Origin: Microcyclosporella mali
Taxonomy: Eukaryota; Ascomycota; Dothideomycetes; Mycosphaerellales; Mycosphaerellaceae
Assembly: GCA_002785985.1 (NCBI GenBank)
Contig: NHNU01000009.1
Coordinates: forward strand, 248,001-312,000
Reading direction: 5' to 3'
Length of the DNA: 64,000 bases
Below the pieces are notes generated by a model, which saw only the letters and a list, made by a program, of their open reading frames with translations, was not told the origin of the DNA and made no database searches. The number at the start of each line of letters is the position of its first letter. Position 1 is the stretch's first letter. The position numbers and the translations under genes are program-made. Shown here in pieces: positions 21,446 to 32,104 of this stretch.

Positions 21446-22492
21446 TCAAGCGTGTATGCCGTGTATGTGCTCGCTTATGTCGAGGCCAAGGACCACGCAT
21501 TCGCCCTCCAAGCGCCTTATATCAGCACTCGCCTCGCTCATGTCTCTCTCAATCTCGACGCGGGCGGAGTAATAACTGAGCATAAATTCCGCCTCGGATT
21601 GCTCGGGAACATCGCCCCGCTCAAGTAACAAGTCTCTCGAAAACGTGTCCTCTTGCTGTTCCCAATTGAGCTCATTCAGGCGCTCGCTGAACATCTTCAG
21701 GTCAGCGCGACGCGATCGTAAATTCTGCAGCGTCATCAACTTGAAGTCTTCCCACGCTGGAGTTTGTTGATCTTCATTCGCAGGGTGGATAGTCTCCAAG
21801 GGTGGAACGATAGCATCGTCCACCATTTGTTTAGCAGCGCTGATCAACTCTTCTTCCGCCGTATGAAGTTGCTCTCGTGGCACCTCGAGAAGTTCTCCAA
21901 GCTGTCGGACTCTTGCATACCTGGCATCATATGTGGCAACATTACTTTTTGTCAATTCCCACATGTCCAGGATGTACTGAGGCTCTTCAGTCGTAGCTAA
22001 TTCGGCCTCTATAGCGTTGATCAGTGCCTCCAAGGATTGTAGTTCCGTCGTGATGCGTGAGTGGAGGTCGTCGTGCTCGTGCTGTAATTCCATTTCTTGG
22101 ATGCGCACTTTCCTGCGTGCGGTCGACATCTGGGAATACGCTGTGGAAAGCTGCTCGTATCGTCTCGACTGGTTGTTTTCCATTTGCGGTACACCTGGCG
22201 GCTCCTTGTGTTTGCTGTTGGACGTTGTTGAGAACCCAAAACATGCTGCGTCGGAGTGATCAATTTCCGACATGCGGTCCGTGCCTTCAAGTGGTGTCGC
22301 CCGAACGACGTTGTGGCTGGAGTTTCCAGTAGCCACGGCATCCTTGGACACATCTTCCTTGGGCCGCAAATGCTCACAAGGTGAGCTAAAATCCGAGGCT
22401 GGGATGGTATCGGACCGCTGGAGGGGTGATCCATCGCAGGCCTGGAGTTGGTCTTCCGAAGTTTGCGCGGCCGTCCACCCTTCTTTTCCCAT
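21446..22492 (-). CDS. Coiled-coil protein of array unit C (short form)
   Basis: 348 residues, single exon; shortest of the four paralogs. Residues about 105-345 are heptad-rich (KVRIQEMELQHEHDDLHSRI, ELQSLEALINAIEAELATTE). The C-terminal block LRSRRADLKMFSERLNELNW, EFMLSYYSARVEIERDMSEA, ADIRRLEGECVVLGLD is closely alignable with unit E and more distantly with A and B. The protein stops right after this block, so the disordered tail and W-motif of A, B and E are absent. It diverges from the intron-rich DUF6590 gene of unit C. Function unknown. Confidence 0.75.
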   Translation of the reverse strand: MGKEGWTAAQTSEDQLQACDGSPLQRSDTIPASDFSSPCEHLRPKEDVSKDAVATGNSSHNVVRATPLEGTDRMSEIDHSDAACFGFSTTSNSKHKEPPGVPQMENNQSRRYEQLSTAYSQMSTARRKVRIQEMELQHEHDDLHSRITTELQSLEALINAIEAELATTEEPQYILDMWELTKSNVATYDARYARVRQLGELLEVPREQLHTAEEELISAAKQMVDDAIVPPLETIHPANEDQQTPAWEDFKLMTLQNLRSRRADLKMFSERLNELNWEQQEDTFSRDLLLERGDVPEQSEAEFMLSYYSARVEIERDMSEASADIRRLEGECVVLGLDISEHIHGIHA

Positions 22493-23184
22493 CTCCTGAC
22501 ATCTGTCGCGCCAAGTGAGGATGCTCGCGCGAGCACAGCGTATGCCTTCGATGTCTTACTTTGACTACACGCCCCACGGGCCGATGCAAGCGACTGCTAG
22601 CCAGCGATGACTGAAGATGTGACGTGGAAAGTGAGCGCACGTACAGGAACATGGTAGCTGCGAAGCTAGCTTACGAAGAAAATCGGAAAATCTTGCGTCG
22701 TCATGGATCCCGCTCGGAAGACTGTGGATACTGTAGGCTGACGCTGGAGACAGACAATGGACGTGGTACATGTTGGAGTACCAAGGCAACGGCACCTCAA
22801 GCTCTCTGAGCTTCGCCACCTCGTGGGAGCCGAGCTGTATCAGGATGGGCGTTACAGCCGAAGGCTGATTCGTCTACTGACGCAGACACACTTCCAAACA
22901 CCCCGCTTCGCCATCCGTGTAGGGTTTCTCACATGCAGACCTTGGGTATATCGTCCAATCAGCAGAGCGAAGCACATTGCAATCCAATCCACGAGAGAGC
23001 AGATCTCAGGATGTCTTCACCGGTCTTATGCACGGCGCGGCACTTCGCAGGAGAAGAGCCTCATTGTTGGTGTCTAGAGACCATTTAATCTGGAGACCGT
23101 CGCTCCTTGTTTTCCAAGCATGGTAGACCCTGGCGCCTAGCTTGATAGCCTGGACTGCTCGTGGGAGAGCTCCGCCTGTGCACC
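22493..23184. promoter_or_regulatory. Divergent promoter region, unit C
   Basis: 692 bases between the divergent starts of the unit C pair. No convincing gene. Presumed shared regulatory region. Confidence 0.45.
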
Positions 23185-24455
23185 ATGTCGGGTCAAAATC
23201 CACCCTTGTTCTGGTCGTCAGAGTGGAATCAATACTACTATATTACCAGAGAATATGGTACAGACATCGCGGTACTGCAGAATGGACAACGCTTTCCCAT
23301 AAAGTACATCACTCCAAAACGTCACTCGGGAAGTAGGTGCTGATCAGATCTGTAGTATGCCGCGCAACTTACCGTCGAACGCTACCCAATATGGATCTCA
23401 ACCGGTGAGCGCCGTCTTCATCGAGAAACCTCAGCTTTCACTGACAACTATCAGTATAGCGCTGTGCAGGAAGCATACAATAGCCAGACCGACGTTCGAA
23501 CATCATTCGTTTATGGACCCGACGGAAGTAAGGTTCTTCTTGAGACACCGGGAAACTATGAAAAAATCGATCCTGGTACGTCTCTGCAGCTGGAGAATCG
23601 AATTTGCAGCGCGCGATGTCCTGATGCATGACGCAGAATTCAGGAGAAGGTCAAAACCACGTGATTTCTTCACTTTTGGCAAAGTTAGTTCTTTTGTCTC
23701 GCTTGTACACCCATGTAGCTAACGACTTGAACTCAGGTATTTTACACGCTGTGGACGGAGCCTGCTGGAAACCCGAACAGCTCATATATCTCGAAAGTGA
23801 GATTTGAGGAGGAAGTCTTCAGCCAGATTCGTCGGTTCGTCGTGATCCGCGAGTCAGACAACCACTGCATTGTTGTGTAAGCTGCTTTGAGCGTATTGGC
23901 GCTAATTTTGATCAATGGCTCACTATACCCAGGCCAATAACTACATACGGTGCCCGCGGACTAGCCAAACAAGGTGTTCGAGCGGGAGAGCATGCCCTTA
24001 TCTACACTGGGAATAAGCCAGCATTGCAGGCAAGCGACGCCGGAATTATGCGGTTTAGCGTCCAGGTAGATCCAGTGAAGGTTTCGGAACAGCTGGATCC
24101 TCTCTCTCGTGTCAATCTTGGTAAGGTGTACACTGTGGAGCACAATGTGAAGGTGAAGCCTTTTGGGGTCGTCCTCAACAAGATCGACCTTCGCAGAGCT
24201 CTTGCGGAGGTCAACTCGGGTGGACTATATACACATCTAGAGACTGGCCGGGAGCAAGATGTGGCGGCAGGACCCTCGAGAACCTCTGCTGGCAACCTTG
24301 ATGCGCAAATGCAACAATTGGAAGCCGCTCTCACGGCGCTGCTTGCGAGTTTCAGAGCTGGCGATATTTCCCAGGCGCAGTACACAGCACAGCGCAGTCA
24401 GCTCAACGCCCGAGCCAGCGCTCTGATGCAGCGACAACGTGACGAGGAAAACTGA
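23185..24455 (+). CDS. DUF6590-domain protein, unit C (six exons)
   Basis: Spliced from six exons that I place at 23185-23303, 23356-23404, 23455-23575, 23637-23683, 23737-23876 and 23933-24455. The five introns are 50-61 nt, GT...AG, mostly with CTGA/CTAA branch sites, and the joined length is a multiple of three (about 332 residues). N-terminus: FWSSEWNQYYYITREYGTDI with VLQNGQRFPI. The domain reads YGPDGSKVLLETPGNYEKID, DFFTFGKVFYTLWTEPAGNP, IRRFVVIRESDNHC, ITTYGARGLAKQGV, EHALIYTGN, VNLGKVYTVEHNVKVKPFGV. The C-terminal helix (MQQLEAALTALLASFRAGDI...) looks like a coiled coil. Its closest relative here is unit E. Function unknown. Confidence 0.85.
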
Positions 24456-25233
24456 GAGCGGATGTCTGGTAAAACAACGCACTACCGTGAGGACGCATAC
24501 TTTTCTCAGGAGCATGTCTGAGACAAAACTATGACGGGACGTCAGAAGTGTACGACGCGACGAGTTTCATTATCATGTTTGGAGATTTCTTGATCGCTGG
24601 CTTGCTTGCTTCAATACGAACATGTGCATCAACTATGGGACGTCGAGGCTGAGCATTCAGGCTCGAGCTGCACATATGATGGACTACTGAATGACGACCT
24701 TGCGAAATAAACAAATGACGAAATTAGTTTCGTTACATGAATTAGTGGTACCTTAGACGACACGATCATTACTCCTTAGGTAGCAAAGAAGTGAGTGTGA
24801 TGAATATCTTAGAGCCTCGCACTGTGAGACATAAGGATCAGGTGAAATCTTGTTGTCGTGATGCTGTATAGACATCCATCGCAAAGTCGAGCTCTGGCCC
24901 CCGGCATGAGCTACCATCGTGGCTTATGAGTCGAAATTTGAGCCAACTTCCATCAGCCGCATCGATCAAGATTTGAGAACACAGAGGAGCAGACTGCCTT
25001 ACCAATGATTAGATCTCCACGGCGGATCGAATTATGCGTGAGCTCCTGAGGCACGCTTGCGCTCCTCCAGCTAGGCAGCCAAGTCACCTGCAGCTGTTGC
25101 ACAGCCTCGACGAGGTCGATGCATATGAACACTTGCGGCCTACACCTTGGTTCTTGAAAGTTCCTGATCGATCAGAACAATCGCTTTCGATCTCACATTG
25201 CGATCCCGAGGGTTTCGACGCTCTTGTAAGATC
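24456..25233. other. Intergenic
   Basis: About 780 bases after the unit C DUF6590 gene. An open frame from 25034 (MRELLRHACAPPAR...) overlaps the start of the next gene in another frame; it could be a displaced N-terminal part of that gene but I cannot join them with a normal intron. Confidence 0.35.
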
Positions 25234-25917
25234 ATGGATGCGCCGAAGCCAAGTTTTATGCTTCTCCCGGACTTCACATTCCTACCAAACAAGGGAATCA
25301 GACTTGGCACACTACTGGCAAGTAGTAAAACGAAGATTCCAGATAGTCGAAGACCACTCAACACAAAATCTCGCATTCTGATCGATGACGTAGCGGTTCG
25401 TCGCCAACATTCCAAACCTTGGACATTCGTAGCGTCCATTCATCAGAAAGCTGGACTAGGAGTCTCAGCTGGCACTTCCTTCATTCCACTCGCTGGTTTG
25501 AGACTAGGTGGAGGCAATCACAAAGCAGCTGCAATGAAGATAATGTGCGAAGAGGTCAATGTGGAAAGTTTCAGCCCAGACGATGAACATTTCAAGCAGG
25601 CACTATGTCGAGATCTTTACAGGACCTATGCCGGAGGTTTCCTTCATCCTGCGCTCTGGATGGTCACCGGCATGATGATGGCAAGAGGTCGTGATGCCAC
25701 TTTCACAGGAGCATCGTCCCAGAGCTTAGACTCGAGCGTCTTCGCAGACGCCAGTTTTGCGGGTGTCCCTGGCCAGCTCGGACCGGAAGTTTCGTTAGAA
25801 AGAACAGGTACGAGTAGTAAATCGCTAGGATGCGAAACTCCTTTCATATTAGCATATCAGCTGAGACGCATTCGATTCAAGAAGGATGGCACATACAAGG
25901 AACACGACGAGAATTGA
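25234..25917 (+). CDS. Conserved fungal hypothetical protein
   Basis: About 227 residues from the ATG at 25234 (MDAPKPSFMLLPDFTFLPNK). It resembles a fungal family of unknown function that I recall only by layout: an N-terminal LPDFTFLPNKGIRLGTLLA block, a basic/charged middle with a PDDEHFKQAL-type segment, a LWMVTGMMMARGRDATF segment, then LGPEVSLERTG and ILAYQLRRIRFKK near the end. No signal peptide or membrane span. After the TGA at the end the frame stays open for 42 codons (starting WALFDDSVRDKAANGTSGSA) to the next stop, so the TGA may be a late nonsense mutation. The N-terminus may be incomplete. Sits between unit C and the subtilisin pseudogene. Confidence 0.5.
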   Translation: MDAPKPSFMLLPDFTFLPNKGIRLGTLLASSKTKIPDSRRPLNTKSRILIDDVAVRRQHSKPWTFVASIHQKAGLGVSAGTSFIPLAGLRLGGGNHKAAAMKIMCEEVNVESFSPDDEHFKQALCRDLYRTYAGGFLHPALWMVTGMMMARGRDATFTGASSQSLDSSVFADASFAGVPGQLGPEVSLERTGTSSKSLGCETPFILAYQLRRIRFKKDGTYKEHDEN

Positions 25918-26083
25918 TGGGCACTCTTCGATGACAGTGTGCGCGACAAGGCCGCAAATGGTACCTCAGGTAGTGCCCTGGACAAGTGGGACATTGATAT
26001 GTTCACAGAAGACACCAATGACTGTTGAAACATTGTGGGAAGAGACCGAGATTAGACCATATCCTCTGCATATCATGGTGTGA

Positions 26084-28102
26084 CTAACTACAATACTCGT
26101 CGATCGTATCCCATATTTTCTGTAGGATTCTCTGTTTCCGCTCAGGTACATTGCCATAAAACAGCTTCCATGGCCGCACGTAATGATAGCCATACCGCTC
26201 GCCGCTGACCATCAGCTTCATGACCGCCCGCATCCCTGAAGCAGATTTCAAGCGCATGAACTTCCACTCACGTGCGTCGCTGCCGATACCACGCTTGGCG
26301 AAGTCCAGTATCGTTGCGGCTATTCCCACCGCAAATGGTGTCGCGGTCGATGTCCCAGACTTGTACTCTTGCTTCGAGGTCTCATTCCGCTTGGAAGGCA
26401 TAAACGACAGGATAGAAGTGCCTAAGAAGGTAAAGTTATCCTTCTTTGCTAGGGAGTGGGATTATGGCGGTAAGGGTTGCCGTCACCGTCCGCGGCGTGA
26501 ACACATATCACGCTTTCATGTCGGGCCGGCCAGTGTCGCTCGCCGTTCGCTGCGACATTCGAAGCCGCGGCAAACATGAGAACGTTCTTGTACGCTGCTC
26601 GGCAAATGGCTTGATCGATCTCTTCTGCTACTTGCGGGAAGCCAAATGCCATGGAAATGATGTGTAAATTCCTTCCACGTTGTCGAAAGCTTTCGTCCTC
26701 GAGACAAGATCGAGCTATGGAAACGACTAGATAGCCCCTGAGTGGCTCTTCGCATCTCAGTAGGTGATCATCTAGGTCGTCCCAAGAAAGTCTCTCGCCC
26801 ATGAACAGTTCAAGGAGCAGTTTGCCCAGAACAGGGAGGCTCGCCATTGATCTATTCAACATGCGAGGCATATTGAACTCTACGGATAGAAAATCTGTTG
26901 CCTCAGGTTGGATCGTGATAAAGGGACGCGCTAGAGGTCCAGAATCAGAAGGCCAATTCTTAAAGAACCATATGTCAGTGTATACGCGATCAAAGGCCAG
27001 GCTGATCCTCCGCACAGATGAAGATAGGCGTATGCAAGGTACAATGCCAGCGTGAGACGGTCTCTCAGTCTCAGCTTCGAGAAATGTGAGTTCGACGGAG
27101 GCCCAGAATCGTAAATCCAAGCAGTCAGGCTGAATGGGGGTGATGCTATTGCGTTGGGATGCGGGTCTCTGGGTCTTGCGGGCCTTTCCTCGATAGATTG
27201 GCTCTCTTGTATCATAAATGTCTTCCCCGTGCTGTTTTGTGAAAGCAGATCGCACATGGGACGCGAGCCTACGCCTCCAGGGCAGCGTGACATCTCTCGT
27301 CTGCACGAATCCGCAACGCCTGCAAACTTCACAGTAGATTTACGCTCCAATGCCGGTGCGGTGAGATCAAGTGAACATCATGGTCCGTTTCCGCTCTGAT
27401 GCATGGGCCGAACCAGTTCGCAGAAAATAGTCGACTGTACAAGAGAAGTGGGCGTCGGAAATGCCAATCTTGAAGAGGCGAGCGAGTAACGACAGTTTAC
27501 ACAGCCACCATTGAGGTGGTCAACGAGAGCTCCGTGAATCTTCTGCATATCCTCGAAAGCCGCCTCGGCGCCATCCCATGCTGTAGATTTCCTGGACACG
27601 GCCTGATACCCGAAATCTAGATTACTCGACTGGTTATAATTGTGATCGAGTGAAAGCAGAAGGTCGTGCAAATCCTGAGTCAAGCGTTTCTGGTGTCTAA
27701 GGGGAGGAGCCTCAATGGAGATCCGTGCAAGCAGCCAGATGATCCGCTCATCGTGCTTAAGAATATGCAATTCGTCTTGCGCTTGATCTACCTACAACGA
27801 AGCCTTCGGATAGTCTTGGACATCGTCTTGATCTAGGACTCCCGTCGTAACGTGTACCACGAAGTGGTCGTCTAGTTCCCGTAACACCTTTTCGACCTTC
27901 GACAGTTCAGTTTTGTCCAGCTCGCGAGCCAGTGGCACAATGTCATTGAGATCTTGATGTATGCGCGCGTGGAAGCCGGCCCAGCTCTTTCTCGGGCGTC
28001 GACCGCTCGCTTCTCATCGCCAGTCAAAAACCTTGCCGCGTCGAGAAGCAGTGGTAGAATGTTTGCTAGAAGATGCGCGTCGGTTCTGAGTTCGGAGGCC
28101 AT
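26084..28102 (-). pseudogene. DUF7580-like / subtilisin-like (S8) protein pseudogene
   Basis: Pieces in order on the minus strand, in changing frames. ATG at 28102 (ASELRTDAHLLANILPLLLD), continuing after a frame change near 27990 as HQDLNDIVPLARELDKTELS. Then HILKHDERIIWLLARIS. Then a DUF7580-like block, LRDRLTLALYLAYAYLHLCG. Then VLGKLLLELFMGE, which passes directly into a mid-subtilase segment, HIISMAFGFPQVAEEIDQAI, AAASN, PARHESVICVHAADG. The frame stops near 26449; adding one base there restores LAKKDNFTFLGTSIL and the Ser-site motif SGTSTATPFAVGIAATILDF. The catalytic Asp and His parts of S8 are missing, so there is an internal deletion as well as frameshifts. Fungal proteins of this layout often sit in NLR-like or allorecognition contexts. 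Confidence 0.75.
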
Positions 28103-28197
28103 CCCCAGGTAAGGTACTACCATGAAAGCACGACTGAGTTGACCCTGGCAGCACTCAGGGCATTGGCAACGCCACAGGACACAGAGTCACCTACGAT

Positions 28198-29968
28198 GGA
28201 CCTGTTCCTGGTACAGCTTTCACAAGCAGGAGACCCTGATGATCGAAGCATCGATGCCCTTGCTGACCCCAAGTCTGAACCGGGGCCAGGCCGGAACATC
28301 GAGACGAGATCGTCGAATCTTGCCAGCGGACAAGAAGAACAATCATCACCTCAGCAGACACAATACAATTTATCGTCTTCCTCACCATCTCACGCTCGGA
28401 AAGGTATCAACGTGCCGCGAGCTCAACAACGCACCTACACCAGTCCGACTGGCCTGCAGGTATTGGAGGCATGGACGGAGGACAACGACGTCCGCACAGC
28501 CATCGCGACGGGCGACCTGAACCCAGCCATCCGCATCACCGACCCTGAGTTATTCCGGCATGGTGTCCTTGCGCAGGGGATGCTTGTTGGTGCTGGCAAC
28601 GAAGGCGAACAAGAAAGAATGTACTCTACTTTCAGAGTTCGGCCGCATTCATATTTCGCTATAGGCCGAGTTTTCACGGTCTTGTGGGTCGAGCCAGCTG
28701 GGACGACTGTTATCACTAACGTCGAGAAGGACGACGTATTCATCCCCGGCCGATACAAACATGAACTCATATATTCCAAGGTTCGAAGTTTCGTCATCAT
28801 CCGGTAAGGGACTGACTACTGCAGTGCCCTACCGATCATGAGCTACGGTCATCGTGGCGTCAGCATGCAAGGTGTTAACAAGTCGGAACACGCAATGATC
28901 CACACAGGAGAGATTCCTCCTTCGCTCCTACCGGCAGAGTCACCGACTAGAAATGAGCTTGGAATGCGCCACGTCGCAATTCGTGTTCTACCGGATCACC
29001 CGACCGACAGACTCGGTCCTGTCTCAAGCATCAATTTTAAAGAGGTCTACACTGTCCAACACAACGTCAAAGTCAAACCTTTTGGGATGGTGCACCGGAA
29101 TTCGATAAATGCCTTGCTGCAACAATTCCTTAGCACATGGTACGGCGACTCTGTCGATGCGGCATTTGCTAGTCATGAGGCAACATCTGTACCAAGTCAA
29201 GGCCGAGCTCAGCCAGGCTTGACCAGAGCACCAGTAACTGATTTTCGAGAGACTCGTGCACAATCGAAAAGACCGAGTGGGCCGGCGCTGCAGCCAACAT
29301 CGTCATACACTGATGATGGTAGAGGCCAAGCCAGGCCTGATATTAGCCGCCGTCAGGACGTCGAGACAATTTACGGCAGAGGGAGCGACAGCTACCAAGC
29401 CATCGATGCCGGCGTCGAAGTGAAATCATAAACCCTCGCTCGGGTGCATCTGCCAGATCGATAGACGCTCCGTTCATTGCCGGCAGATGGAACCGACAGG
29501 GCGCACGGGCTGTTGACGCAGATTTCGAAGAGGAGGTAGACGAAAACGATAATGAGGACATTGGTGAATCTCAGCCCAGATCATCACGCTCTAGATTGGG
29601 TGTCACCGATTCTGTTGTCAGTGGCGGTTCAAGAGGTCGCAGTCTACGAGTGGTCGACGAACAGGAGAAGAGTGAGGGGCGGAGACGAAGAGGTAGAAGA
29701 TGAAAGGGCAGATGCGAACGCTCTCGTCGACCACATTACTCGTTCCCTCATGATCCAACGCTGGGGCCGGCATGGAGCACGGGGAGAGGCTGTCGTATCT
29801 GTACACACTCGAGCTCGCTATGATCGATTACTGGAACGCCAATACACCTCTATTCAGGCAATACATGCCCTGGCTGCAGAGCTGCAACAATCTGCGAATG
29901 TGAATCGAGATGCTGCAATGGCGAGGGTTCGCTCACGGCTTATTTACGGCAGGCGTACTTCCAGCTGA
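28198..29968 (+). pseudogene. DUF6590-domain gene, unit D, decayed
   Basis: Clear fifth DUF6590 copy. From about 28198 the frame carries TGLQVLEAWTEDNDVRTAIA, FRVRPHSYFAIGRVFTVLWV and KVRSFVIIR, then meets TAA at 28805-28807. The same frame resumes at once (YCSALPIMSYGHRGV, SEHAMIHTGE, VYTVQHNVKVKPFGMVH) to a second stop at 29429-29431. The C-terminal helical motif (YDRLLERQYTSIQAIHALAA, NRDAAMARVRSRLIYG) is intact in another frame up to 29968. The N-terminal aromatic motif of the other units is not present. No coiled-coil partner lies upstream; the S8 pseudogene occupies that side. Closest to A in the domain and to B in the tail. Confidence 0.85.
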
Positions 29969-31170
29969 GAGGTTAGTTTGCATGTCGACTATCATCGGCA
30001 CAGCGACTAGATATGTTTGCGTAAGATTCTCTACTGATTCTGCGTCTTTAATTGGCTGATCAGACCAAGCCGCATCCGAGGTCGATTTTGCGTGAATCGT
30101 TCATGCAAGAGAATTGCTTGGACTGAGCTCACCGATATCATACCACAGCGTATCGTTCTCGCTATTGCGCTTGCGCCGTAATCGAGGTAATGATGACGCT
30201 GGCCGATTTCGTGATCCAGCAGGGGTCGTGTATTCGACATAACGAAGTAATGGACCTCGACAGCGAGATAATGTATTTGAAATCCTACTCTTCTACTGCG
30301 AAGCCCGGCGTCAACTTCGTTCCGTATCACACGCCCAGTCTCGATCCGCGCCATCGAGAGTCCTGCCTGCTCTAAAAGGTGAGGTCCCATTTGAGTTAAT
30401 TTTCCTCTCGGGCGAAGTACCTTAGCGGTTGATTAACGTTCCAGCAATACATGACGCTTGCGGCCCGGGAAGGGCGTCGGGTCTCTGGGGCCAGTGCCGA
30501 ATGCTAGAATGCCTGAGGTAGGTCGGGAGGCCGCGTTGCCTTATTAGTGGGTGCCAAGTATAGCAGTGTGCGGCAAGAGGCATTCCTTTGTGTTCGTCCA
30601 CGAATCAATGATCACAACGAAGCTGCCTGGATTGCTCGTTCGCCATTTCTTGTCAGTCTTCTATGGCGTCGTGCCAGTGCAGTCGGCCGACCCTTTATGA
30701 ATACAGCCATAGTGTCACGGCATATCTTCGAGCATCCCGAGATGGAAACAGACTCATTGCGCGCACTCCCACCAGCAGCACGATAAGCAAGATGCACTTC
30801 CAGGAGAAGCTCAGACCGCGGGATGCACAAACGTGACAGACCACGAGTCTCTGAGCATTATATCTGCCACACTCGCCAATACAGCCCGTCTGTACACGCC
30901 CAATGTCATTCGTCTCATGGATATATTAGTCACAGCGTTAAGGCCCGACTCCTTGAAGCAAAAGGTTGTTCAAAGTTCACATGTGAGGTACAAAGGGTAC
31001 TGCGGGCACCTTCCGCGGTGAGCGCCAAGACTTTGTCTGCCTAGCTTCAGCAGGCACGTCGCTCATCAAACGCGTCAAGCTCCGAATTCATGGAGCTCAC
31101 TCTCTCTTCTGTCATCAACAACAACAACATCATCATCATCACCAACAGCTCCGTCACACGCTGTCAGAAG
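29969..31170. other. Gene-poor interval
   Basis: About 1.2 kb. An unrecognised minus-strand open frame of 119 codons lies at 30031-30390, with short frames on the other strand. Nothing I can support as a gene. Confidence 0.35.
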
Positions 31171-31962
31171 ATGTCATCAATGACAAGCAGCAATAGCGCT
31201 GCAGGTAACGAAAATGCAGATAACAATCAAGCAGATAATCGCAGTCGGACTTTCGGCCAACAGCGCTTCACGCAACCCCCGCCATCGCCTCAGCGCGATG
31301 CAGTCCTTTCTTTTGCAGAAGAGCTCGCAAGTCGAGAGGCAGAAACCGAGCGGCTCGTGGCAGAGAAGGCGCGTCTTGAAGAGCAGCAACAGCTTGCGCA
31401 AGCCGACACGATTATTGCGCAGATGCGACAGGATATTGTCTTCAAGAGACTTGGTCTCGACGACGAATATCCTACGCGTGCCGCATCACCAGTCTATCGT
31501 GCGCCGCTTGACTTCAATGGTCACGGCGTTCTTGGGCAAGGATATCGTGTCCATGAAGTCTACTCTGGCGCGAATGATCACAATCGACGCATCAGCGCAT
31601 TCAGACGGAGCGATCAATTCGCAGCACGTTCCTCAGCGTTTGGTCAAGATTTTACGCATCTCAATCGACTGCCATCACCGGCAACTGCGACTCCGACTTC
31701 TGCTCATTTGGGTTCCTGTCTTCCAGATGCTCACACAGTTGCGCCCGCACAGGGTGCCACTCGTGACGCCAGCGGAGACATGGGGTTTCTGGCCGAACTC
31801 CCGGGATCGGAAAGCTTTTCGCCTCAACAAGCACCAACATTCACAGAGCTGAATGCTGGAAGTGTGCCCATGTTGCCAACTCCTCAACAGCAGCAATGGT
31901 CTTCTCCTGGCACCAGGCATGATGGCAGCCAGAATGCACCATCGCCACTGCCGCCATCTTAG
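31171..31962 (+). CDS. Gln/Pro-rich low-complexity protein, possibly truncated by a TAG
   Basis: 263 residues from the ATG at 31171 (MSSMTSSNSAAGNENADNNQ). A short coiled coil lies at about residues 45-95 (ELASREAETERLVAEKARLE). The remainder is Ser/Pro/Gln-rich with no known domain. The frame ends at TAG 31960-31962 but continues open in the same frame to 32313 with the same composition and the same internal repeat (GSWTRSQYAPPP, GSWSRNQYAVPT). The TAG may therefore be a nonsense change (CAG to TAG, a CpA to TpA change) in a protein of about 380 residues. An upstream in-frame ATG-like start at 31090 is less likely. Function unknown. Confidence 0.45.
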   Translation: MSSMTSSNSAAGNENADNNQADNRSRTFGQQRFTQPPPSPQRDAVLSFAEELASREAETERLVAEKARLEEQQQLAQADTIIAQMRQDIVFKRLGLDDEYPTRAASPVYRAPLDFNGHGVLGQGYRVHEVYSGANDHNRRISAFRRSDQFAARSSAFGQDFTHLNRLPSPATATPTSAHLGSCLPDAHTVAPAQGATRDASGDMGFLAELPGSESFSPQQAPTFTELNAGSVPMLPTPQQQQWSSPGTRHDGSQNAPSPLPPS

Positions 31963-32104
31963 CAGCGGCAAGAATATCAAAATCTTGTTCGTGGCAGCTG
32001 GACTCGCAGTCAGTATGCACCACCGCCAATGCTGCCACTATTGCAGCAGCAGCAGCAGCAGCGGCATCCTCTCCCTGGCAGCTGGAGTCGCAACCAGTAT
32101 GCTG
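31884..32104 (+). repeat. Imperfect coding repeats, about 80-90 bp unit, with CAG run
   Basis: Two to three degenerate copies of a unit encoding Gln-run / PLPGSWSRNQYAPPP-like text, one side and the other of the TAG at 31960. A perfect run of about six CAG codons sits near 32044-32061. Confidence 0.5.

Noticed and set aside
28805..28831. A tiny intron removing the stop in unit D (gtaagg...ctgcag)
   Set aside because: It would be about 21 nt, far shorter than the 50-61 nt introns seen elsewhere in the window.
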